From Ophiura sarsii (Eukaryota; Echinodermata; Ophiuroidea; Amphilepidida; Ophiuridae): DNA of 64,000 nucleotides. A program made the position numbers and the translations under genes. Below, one piece after another: positions 55,101 to 64,000 of the stretch; position 1 is the stretch's first letter; each line of letters begins with the position of its first letter. Location: assembly GCA_035610835.1 (NCBI GenBank), contig CM069441.1, positions 79,635,515 through 79,699,514 on the forward strand. The letters are read 5' to 3'. Under the pieces are notes generated by a model that saw only the letters and a list, made by a program, of their open reading frames with translations, was not told the origin of the DNA and searched no databases.

Positions 55101-56675
55101 TTGGTCTAAAAACTGTTGATGTGATACAATGTATACTCAAGAGACTTTTATGTATTGTACATGGAACATTTTACAAACAGTTGCAATCTATAAAGCCGTG
55201 AAAAACTCGGCACTATGAATAAACTGCATAATAAGCTTATCAGGTATAATTGGAAAATGTTCCATGTACGATACATAAAAGTGTTTTAAGTATACATTGT
55301 ACCACATCAACAGTTTTTATACCAAACACTTACCTCTGAAGGTATCTATCAACTCTGGCATATTCCAATACCTGCATTTGATTTCAACAAACAACCATAT
55401 TTAAGCAACCCTGGAATTTTAAACAACTACCATTAAACAACCCTTGATTTTTAAACAACCATCATTAAACAACCCTGCAGTTTTAAACAACCACCATTAA
55501 ACAACCCTGGTTATTTAAACAACCGCCATTAAACAACCCTGCATTTTAAACAACCACCATTAAACATCCCTTGATATTTTAACAACCACTTTTAAACAAC
55601 AGTTGTTTAGAAGTAGGTTGTTTAAAAGGTTGCTTAAAATTTTAAACAACTAAATGTTTAAAATTTAAACAACCTTAATTGTTTAAAACTTTAAACAACA
55701 GTTGTTCATGTTCACTGGGTAAACAGCGGTTGTTTAAAATTTTAAACAACTTGTTTAAATAATTTAAAAATCCTGTGATCGTCAGAATATGCAGTCAAAA
55801 CCTACCCTAGGCCTACAATATTATACATGCGCCAAACACGGTAATTTTGCTATCTTCGATAGAAATTGCTAAAAGGTGCATTATGATATCCGCCAGATGT
55901 ACATGTAGTGTATTTGCTATCTTCAGTAGATAGTCTTCGGAATTGTATTATAATGTTACATACAGTATATTCCCAATCTTCAGGATATTAGTCGGTCGGA
56001 AAGCCTAATATTCGTATAGACTGAATACGAAATACTATTTATGTTATAGCCTACGCTATTATATAAACAGCCGAAATATAAAAAAGTGGCCGATGAAAGC
56101 CTACTCTTGCTGTTTACATTATACTTTTATGTGACAAATGCATTTCAGATTTGCCTATTATTGGACAAATTGCGTCATATAATTATACAACATTTACTAT
56201 AGATAGAAACACTCTCTCTTCGGATGCATTTAGGTCTTTCAAAGTCTTAAACGTTAATCTATTTTGTTTTGTGCGTTCTCATTCACAGTTGATCCGCAGC
56301 CACATGCGCCGTAATCCAAGTCTTTACCGGCCATTCATGTATATTAGGCGAGAAAGGAATAGACTTACCAGAGTAAGGCTGTGGAAGTACGTTGGGAAGA
56401 ATCTAAACAACTGCCGATCAGGAGCTGGAGATTGTTTTGTAATAGTTGATCAGGAAACATTCTCGCGACCATGTACCGTCAGAAAGCCTCGCTGTTGTCG
56501 GCGTCGACGTATCCCACAAGAGTTAATGACGTCATCATCGACATCTAGTGATTGGAGTTTTGATGCAAAAGACAGAAAGAATCATCTCACTGGAAATAAG
56601 CGAACACGTGATGAGGATATCGAGCAAAATGAAACAATAGAACTCAAACGACTACGCTATGAGTCTATACGATGA
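52121..56675 (+). CDS. Array gene copy A: unrecognised arginine-rich 178-residue protein, three exons
   Basis: I do not recognise this protein. Exons 52121-52209, 53752-53812 (or the duplicate 54713-54773) and 56289-56675 join in phase (2, then 0) with consensus donors GTAAGT and GTGAGT and CAG acceptors. The start MDLFAAAVSRSFVFHKRE has A at -3, G at +4 and an in-frame TGA 18 nt upstream. Exon 2 gives FRVPELAGYLTNERRDRLPS. Exon 3 opens LIRSHMRRNPSLYRPFMYIR and has RKPRCCRRRRIP, a Ser/Thr patch, GNKRTRDED and LKRLRYESIR at the end. The basic clusters resemble nuclear localisation or nucleic-acid-binding segments; no signal peptide or membrane helix. Copy B conserves the whole model. Using both exon 2 copies would shift the frame and meet TAA after 11 codons. 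No AATAAA within about 600 nt of the stop. Alternative: a decaying repeat whose frames survive by recent duplication. Confidence 0.6.
52680..53660. repeat. Intron 1 field of palindromic TTTAAAC words, copy A
   Basis: Dozens of GTTTAAAC, TTTAAACAAC and GTTGTTTAAA words in both orientations, spaced irregularly. The same kind of sequence fills 53830-54000, 54420-55760, 59880-60810 and 60990-62000. It would fold extensively in RNA. Confidence 0.7.
53569..55488 (+). repeat. 961-bp tandem duplication containing exon 2 of copy A
   Basis: Unit 1 is about 53569-54529 and unit 2 about 54530-55488. They differ by very few bases (T/G near the exon 2 acceptor, a small deletion near 55230). The join falls at TTTTAAAC/CAGGCTG. 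Each unit carries a full 61-nt exon with its own splice sites and one 310-bp foldback. Copy B has a single unit. Confidence 0.9.
54099..54408. mobile_element. 310-bp foldback in array intron 2
   Basis: Arms of about 110 bp run from GGAATATGCCAGAGTTGATA to its mirror TATCAACTCTGGCATATTCC. Further copies at 55060-55366 and 61289-61596 came with the duplications. Confidence 0.7.
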
Positions 56676-58995
56676 GTAAATCACCAGACGCCTACACATG
56701 TATAGAAGCGTGACGACGGTTAAGAACTGTTCAATTTCAAGGCTTCATGGTTAAGTCCTTGAGTTGCGCACACTGATAATAGTGGGTTCTATTAAGTGAG
56801 AAACATAATGTCTCCAAAGCCATAACGCTTGGAATGGCAAGTGTATGTCTGAAGCCCCGTGCAAAATCGGGAATTCTTTAAAGCACTTGGTCAATCAGAT
56901 ATCATCATAAGCACAGATCCTTAGCATTCCGCACGTATCTTACGTGGAGGTGAAACATGTGGCACACTTTTGCTCCAATACAACTGCACCTAGTTTACTC
57001 CAGACCATAACCAGACATTCTCAATTATTCTTTTTGTTTGAGGACCATAGATGGAGAGCCACACATATTGCCATAAGGCCATTTCAGGTGCAGGTTTATT
57101 TTCTATATATCTTTGTCTTTATACACGACATTTTTGGTTGGTGAAAATCATTACCAATTGTGAGAACATTCTCGTTTTTTAAACAAATATGCTACCGAAC
57201 ACAGACATCTATAACCATTACTTTCTATTGCCTCTTTAATGGCCTTTTTATTACAAAAATCATGACACGAATGCTTTTTCCAAAATGTGAGGTTAGGAAA
57301 TAATAGTGTGATCCCGACGCGTGGTCATTAAACCATCGATCTGTTGCCAATGACGGGTAATGTTCGCCTCAAAAGTTAGGCGCAACCTAAGACAGGCACA
57401 GGTCTTAGATGTGTAGATACGCGTGCGGAGAAGAAAAACGTCAAATGTTAAATCAAGATCCTGACGCGTGGTCATTAAACCATCGATCTGTTGCCAATGA
57501 CGGGTAATGTTCACCTCAAAAGTTAGGTGCAACCTAAGACAGGCACAGGTCTTAGATGTGTAGATCGATACGCGTGCGGCGAGTTCAGGAGAGGAAGTCG
57601 ATCCACACAGATAAAGGTTTCACACAGCACTCACACACACACACATCGTGTATTCAATCAAATTATTTTTTTAACGATGGCATTCAAATCAAACAATTTG
57701 GAGATTAAAAAGTGCGTTTAAAATTCATTATCGTTTGTTCAAATCTGATTGGTAATGATCTGTCACTCTTTTATTTCATTTTAGATTCTCTATACAATAA
57801 TTGCTATGTGGTTGGCCATTATGACGATGCAATTCCAAATAATGTATGTAATGATTGTATTTAAAATGGTTTTATAAAACGCAATCGCATGGTTTGGCAT
57901 AATAATATACGTATCCTTCACGACGATAAGGGAATGATAGACGAACTAAGAAAAACTAGCAATAAAGAGAAAAACACACACAAAATATGTTTGTTTACTT
58001 CGGTGAAATGAAAGTCGATTATATATAGGGGCCTACACGAAGATATCAAATATATAGGGTGTCTACTAACCTAAGAACTAAGACTATGTTAGTAGTTAAC
58101 CCCCTCTCAACTACTAACCTAAGACTCTAACTTTTTGGCGCAATCGATATAAATGACCTCTCCTCTCCTCTCAACTACTGACCCAATATCCTGGTCTATC
58201 CAAAACTGATTTAACATGTTTAAGGGGGCGCACCACCAAATCACTCCGCATTTATGTAATAACGCAATTCGGTTAAAGAAGTTTTAACATTGAAGTCACG
58301 ATTTTAATAAAGAAGATAGGCTTGAAATTGCACGATATTCGTCAATATGATTGAGATATGTGTGACGATTATATAACCAACAAATCATACTATTTTGAAA
58401 ACGTTAAGCTAAAAATAGGCACGCGTATGTTCACGACAGTCGATACCCAAATATGAGTGATGTGTACCATTGAAAATGGGTTGTGGCGCTATTTGTCGCT
58501 GTAGCGGGAAAAGTCAAGGGATATAGGACCATGTTTTGACCGGTGATGTAGAGAGTTGAGATGCCTTGTCCTTATTTTGAGAGCAAACAGTGTCTCTCAA
58601 GTACTGCAGAATATTTCAAAATATGACCATGAAAATGACTCTAAACACGTCTGAAAATACGCCGCGTATAATTTACGGAGTGTCCCACGCATAAATATTC
58701 TATAGGGTTGTCCAAATGTTGATAAAATATTCAAAAAATTGAAGACAAATGCTTGAATTTGATATCAAACACCAAATCTCAAGTTTTGCAGAAAGTGCCA
58801 CAATAGCACCGTGAACATGACTGTCAACACTCAATTCATGAAGGTTTTTTTTTGGTGGTGCGCCCCTTACCCATCTGGCGCGTATAGTGTGTAGATGCGC
58901 AGGCCGTGACGCGTATGAGGCGTACGCGGGTGGACGGATGTCACATGACCGCGCATGCGTAGCTCACTTGACAACGAACTGTTTGCGTACGAAAG
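56676..58995 (+). repeat. Array spacer between copies A and B
   Basis: 56703-57010 matches 50195-50522. 57017-58420 is absent from the left spacer. Within it 57310-57456 and 57457-57590 are 147-bp-offset direct repeats (GACGCGTGGTCATTAAACCA), and (CA)n lies at 57627-57643. 58420-58995 is the copy B promoter region. No convincing gene: small ORFs repeat only because the spacer repeats. Confidence 0.65.
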
Positions 58996-59001
58996 TATAA
59001 A
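58996..59001 (+). promoter_or_regulatory. TATA box of array copy B
   Basis: TATAAA 122 nt before the copy B ATG, with CCGCGCATGCG and TCACATGAC upstream as in copy A. Here the leader is not interrupted. Confidence 0.5.
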
Positions 59002-59122
59002 CAAACGCCAAATTTCAGCTCGAACTGTTAGAAAGCAAGTTGCGAACGCCTCTTTGCTCTCTAATTAAGCTGTCAAACCGTTTTAAAACGATAAATCGAG
59101 TCTGTGAAACATTCATCAAATT

Positions 59123-62100
59123 ATGGACCTCTTTGCAGCTGCAGTTTCCCGTTCGTTTGTGTTTCATAAACGGGAACTGTTGCATATTGACGAAATTGAA
59201 GAGTTTGTAGGGTAAGTCGTGCAGTAAATTCATTAAGCTTATTTTTCCAATTGCCTATATTAGAAGTGAGAGTGAGGCGAGAAATAACCCTATGTACTTG
59301 TAGGTTTTATACTAGGCCATCAAGACACAATGGGTAGGTTGGTTTTTTGTTTGTATTTTCCATTTGGTCGGGTTCTTGATAGGCCAAAATAGACCATAAA
59401 TTTGATCGAAGCGTTTGCCCTTTTTGGGCGTACTAGGCCGGCCTAGGCCTATGTTTAAAAAAAAAGGCTTTTAAACTCGAAGGCCAGGAAAATATGATAT
59501 CCTAAACCGCCTATTCTATGACTACATAATGTATGCCCTATCTATGCAGTGCAGTGTATGCCAAAACGCCTACGAAACCATGCAGGATAGGCTTAAAAAG
59601 AGAGAAATAAAACTGGTAGGCTCCTAAACTTGAGGATAACAGACAGTGATCTTCAAAGAATTTCATACACTGTTTAAACGCTGTTTCATATTATTATTAT
59701 TCATATTATTATTCATCATTTATTACCATAACATTAAATCACAAATAACATCAAAATCAAATTACATCAAAAATCAGTAAGAAACAATCAGATAATTTAC
59801 AACAACAGAAAAACGAAACGGTTATGGAAGAGACGGCTAGAAGGCCAAAAAGGCCTGTAAAGTGCAATCCCCTGTTTCAAAAGAGTTGTTTAAATTTAAA
59901 CAACATGGTTGTTCAAACCGAGTTATTGACATAGTTAAACAAAACAACACTAGGCCTATTTAGCATAGGCCTACTCTGTTTAAACATTTAAACTGAGTTG
60001 TTGAAATATTTAAACAATTATTTAACAACTCAGTCTCAGATTAAACAACCACCATGGTTGTTTAAAACAACCTTTTCAAACTGCGTTTTATACGTGTAAA
60101 GCTTAAAGCTTCCTTCATTCGAACTCTGCCTCCTGCTAAATTGTTTTTGGGAGGGCTAAATATTGACCTTTCTTATGTCAATTTGTCCAGGGGTGGGCGG
60201 CCGACAAAAGCCTTTCAACGAACAAAACTGCCACCCCGGGTACACCACTACTTCACACGGCGTGATTAAACAAGCCGGTTGTTTAAAGTGAGTTTTTAAG
60301 TAATTGGTTAACTATTTAATCAAGTATGTTTAAACAGAGTTGTTTCAATATTTCAATAAACCAATTTGAACAACCAGGTTGTTAAACAGGTGAACTGAAC
60401 AACTTAAATATTAAACAACTCTTTTAAACAGCGTTTTAACAGTGTATGCGACTCTATCCCTCCGCTCGACTGTTTTTCCAGTTAGATATTAAGAACGTGA
60501 CATGAATTTATTTATCATTAAAATACTTCCACATCTCTGTATGCGTACACTGTTAAAACTCTGTTTAAAAAGTTATTAACAACTTTAAACAACCATGGTT
60601 GGTCAGTTCACCCGTTAAACAAGCCGTTCTTTTAAGCCGAGATGTTAAATGATTGTTTAAATATTTAGACAAGTCTGTTTAAATGTTTAAACAGTTGTTT
60701 AAATATTTCAATAACTCAGTTTGAACAACCAGGCTGTTTAATAACGGGTGAACTGAGCAACCACGACCCGGCTGTTTAAAATGTTTCAACGACTATTTTA
60801 AACAGCGTTTTAACAGTGTAGGCTTAATTATAATGTCTTCATTTTGTTATCATTGACAGGCATGTCTGATTATATAATGATATAATCCGTATCTTATGAT
60901 TTCATTTACAGGTTCAGAGTACCAGAGTTAGCTGGATACCTGACCAATGAAAGAAGGGATCGGCTTCCATCGGTGAGTTTATTTGTACCCGTAGTAAAAA
61001 CGCTGTTTAAAATGATGTTGTTTAAATTGTGAACAGTGTTGTTTAATACACAGTCCCTAACTTTTAAACACGCGCTGTTTATTACATCAAAATCTGTACA
61101 AAGAACTGTTAAACAATATTGTTTAAAAAAGTTCAAATTTTAAACAATATTGTTTAAAAAAGTTCAAATTTTAAACAATATTGTTTAAAAAAGTTCAAAT
61201 TTCACGCCAGAGGGGTTTCCTTCCTTGACATAAGGGGCTTGTTCATCATCATGGCGGATGAGTAATGTGGCGGAGTTGTTCCGGAACTGGAATATGCCAA
61301 AGTTGATAGATACCTTTAGAGGTAAGTTTTTGGTCTAAAAACTGTTGATGTGATACAATGTATACTCAAGAGACTTTTATGTATTGAACATGGAACATTT
61401 TACAAGCAGTTGCAATCTATAAAGCCGTGAAAATATCGGCACTATGAATAAACTGCATTATAAGCTTATCATGTATAATTGGAAAATGTTCCATGTACGA
61501 TACATAAAAGTGTTTTAAGTATACATTGTACCACATCAACAGTTTTTATACCAAACAATTACCTCGAAGGTATATCTATCAACTCTGGCATATTCCAATA
61601 CCTGCATTGGATTTCAACAAACAACCACATTTAAGCAACCCTGGAATTTTAAACAACTACCATTAAACAACCCTGGTTTTTTAAACAACCATCATTAAAC
61701 AACCCTGCAGTTTTAAACAATTACCATTAAACAACCATGGTTATTTAAACAACCGCCATTAAACAACCCTGCATTTTAAACAACCACCATTAAACAACCC
61801 TTGATATTTTAACAACCACTTTTAAACAACAGTTGTTTAGAAGTAGGTTGTTTAAAAGGTTGCTTAAAAATTTAAACAACTAAATGTTTAAAATTTAAAC
61901 AACCTTCATTGTTTAAAACTTTAAACAACAGTTGTTCATGTTCACTGGGTAAACAGCGGTTGTTTAAAATTTAAAATTTTAAACAACTTGTTTAACTAAT
62001 TTTTTGCTGTGATCGTCAGAATATGCAGTCAAAACCTACCCTAGGCCTACAATATTATACATGCGCCAAACACGGTAATTTTGCTATCTTCGATAGAAAT

Positions 62101-62908
62101 TGCTAAAAGGTGCATTATGATATCCGCCAGATGTACATGTAGTGTATTTGCTATCTTCAGTAGACAGTCTTCGGAATTGTATTATAATGTTACATACAGT
62201 ATATCCCAATCTTCAGGATATTAGTCGGTCGGAAAGCCTAATATTCGTATAGACTGAATACGAAATACTATTTATGTTATAGCCTACGCTATTATATAAA
62301 CAGCCGAAATATAAAAAAGTGGCCGATGAAAGCCTACTCTTGCTGTTTACATTATACTTTTATGTGACAAATGCATTTCAGATTTGCCTATTATTGGACA
62401 AATTGCGTCATATAATTATACAACATTTACTATAGATAGAAACACTCTCTCTTCGGATGCATTTAGGTCTTTCAAAGTCTTAAACGTTAATCTATTTTGT
62501 TTTGTGCGTTCTCATTCACAGTTGATCCGCAGCCACATGCGCCGTAATCCAAGTCTTTACCGGCCATTCATGTATATTAGGCGAGAAAGGAATAGACTTA
62601 CCAGAGTAAGGCTGTGGAAGTACGTTGGGAAGAATCTAAACAACTGCCGATCAGGAGCTGGAGATTGTTTTGTAATAGTTGATCAGGAAACATTCTCGCG
62701 ACCATGTACCGTCAGAAAGCCTCGCTGTTGTCGGCGTCGACGTATCCCACAAGAGTTAATGACGTCATCATCGACATCTAGTGATTGGAGTTTTGATGCA
62801 AAAGACAGAAAGAATCATCTCACTGGAAATAAGCGAACACGTGATGAGGATATCGAGCAAAATGAAACAATAGAACTCAAACGACTACGCTATGAGTCTA
62901 TACGATGA
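59123..62908 (+). CDS. Array gene copy B: same 178-residue protein, uninterrupted
   Basis: Exons 59123-59211, 60912-60972 and 62522-62908, with the same phases, splice sites, start context and in-frame upstream TGA as copy A. Protein differences from A: Leu for Met at residue 19; exon 2 has one silent change (ACC for ACT); exon 3 is identical. It has one exon 2, an intact TATA-to-ATG leader, and a separate retroposon insertion in intron 1. This is the better candidate for a working gene. Function unknown: small, strongly basic C-terminal half with RKPRCCRRRRIP, early acidic HIDEIEEFVG. Confidence 0.62.
59699..59879. mobile_element. Short retroposon insertion in copy B intron 1
   Basis: 181 bp beginning TATTATTATTATTCATATTA, flanked by CTGTTTCA at 59691-59698 and 59872-59879. 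Copy A has a single CTGTTTCA at the matching point (about 52695). The ATT-rich end and AAGGCCAAAAAGGCC block look like the 3' end of a LINE in reverse orientation. Confidence 0.7.
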
Positions 62909-64000
62909 GTAAATCACCAGACGCCTACACATGTATAGAAGCGTGACGACGGTTAAGAACTGTTCAATTTCAAGGCTTCATGGTTAAGTCCTTGAGTTGC
63001 GCACACTGATAATAGTGGGTTCTATTAAGTGAGAAACATAATGTCTCCAAAGCCATAACGCTTGGAATGGCAAGTGTATGTCTGAAGCCCCGTGCAAAAT
63101 CGGGAATTCTTTAAAGCACTTGGTCAATCAGATATCATCATAAGCACAGATCCTTAGCATTCCGCACGTATCTTACGTGGAGGTGAAACATGTGGCACAC
63201 TTTTGCTCCAATACAACTGCACCTAGTTTACTCCAGACCATAACCAGACATTCTCAATTATTCTTTTTGTTTGAGGACCATAGATGGAGAGCCACACATA
63301 TTGCCATAAGGCCATTTCAGGTGCAGGTTTATTTTCTATATATCTTTGTCTTTATACACGACATTTTTGGTTGGTGAAAATCATTACCAATTGTGAGAAC
63401 ATTCTCGTTTTTTAAACAAATATGCTACCGAACACAGACATCTATAACCATTACTTTCTATTGCCTCTTTAATGGCCTTTTTATTACAAAAATCATGACA
63501 CGAATGCTTTTTCCAAAATGTGAGGTTAGGAAATAATAGTGTGATCCCGACGCGTGGTCATTAAACCATCGATCTGTTGCCAATGACGGGTAATGTTCGC
63601 CTCAAAAGTTAGGCGCAACCTAAGACAGGCACAGGTCTTAGATGTGTAGATACGCGTGCGGAGAAGAAAAACGTCAAATGTTAAATCAAGATCCTGACGC
63701 GTGGTCATTAAACCATCGATCTGTTGCCAATGACGGGTAATGTTCACCTCAAAAGTTAGGTGCAACCTAAGACAGGCACAGGTCTTAGATGTGTAGATCG
63801 ATACGCGTGCGGCGAGTTCAGGAGAGGAAGTCGATCCACACAGATAAAGGTTTCACACAGCACTCACACACACACACATCGTGTATTCAATCAAATTATT
63901 TTTTTAACGATGGCATTCAAATCAAACAATTTGGAGATTAAAAAGTGCGTTTAAAATTCATTATCGTTTGTTCAAATCTGATTGGTAATGATCTGTCACT
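62909..64000 (+). repeat. Start of a third array unit
   Basis: Matches 56676-57767 at an exact offset of 6,233 with no difference that I found, including the 147-bp repeats and the CA run. The next promoter and gene, if present, lie beyond the window. Confidence 0.85.

Noticed and set aside
56151..56675. A 174-codon single-exon protein starting at 56151
   Set aside because: The first 46 codons are more likely intron: a CAG acceptor at 56288 joins in phase with exon 2, and the upstream exons are conserved between copies.
56944..57721. Small ORFs repeated identically at 63177-63954
   Set aside because: Their conservation is explained by the identical spacer; no splice, start or family evidence.

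Overview
This is animal nuclear DNA: long introns with GT-AG borders, low gene density, many foldback and TA-flanked mini-transposons, tRNA-derived SINEs and APE-type non-LTR retrotransposons. The gene content (a ciliary adenylate kinase 7 and a senju/SLC35A4-like nucleotide-sugar transporter) plus a retrotransposon carrying a 2A-like motif fit a marine invertebrate, most likely a deuterostome such as an echinoderm or hemichordate. The species assignment is inference; nothing here names the species.

Layout. (1) 1-24,590, plus strand: the adenylate kinase 7 gene, 16 coding exons that I can join in frame to 681 residues plus stop. Its first coding exon (about 35-40 residues by family comparison) lies left of the window. 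The first intron seen holds an antisense, apparently intact 1,191-codon PHD/endonuclease/reverse transcriptase retrotransposon. Other introns hold two minisatellites, a DR1-rich tandem repeat, a Penelope-like fragment in a foldback, several TA-flanked mini-elements and a SINE. (2) 24.6-38.3 kb: no gene seen; a dense mosaic of foldback elements, including one whose arms carry tRNA-like sequence and a 1.85-kb element with about 30-bp inverted ends. (3) 46,426-38,316, minus strand: a five-exon, 332-residue nucleotide-sugar transporter. Its introns hold a hAT-type element with a perfect 8-bp target duplication and other mobile DNA. (4) 46.4-50.2 kb: a decayed reverse transcriptase fragment and low-complexity DNA. 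(5) 50.2-64.0 kb: a tandem array, period about 6.2-6.5 kb. I read each unit as a TATA promoter and a three-exon gene for an unrecognised, arginine-rich 178-residue protein, followed by a spacer.

The array is the most novel part. Two complete copies are present (A, 52,121-56,675; B, 59,123-62,908) and a third unit starts at the right edge. All reading phases agree and each copy has canonical splice sites. The last exons are identical in protein. Copy A has a recent 961-bp internal duplication of its 61-nt exon 2, and a retrotransposon fragment inserted just downstream of its TATA box, exactly where copy B preserves the empty site. The introns are crowded with palindromic TTTAAAC words and a 310-bp foldback.

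The adenylate kinase, the transporter and the array show no sign of acting in one pathway; their neighbourhood looks incidental.
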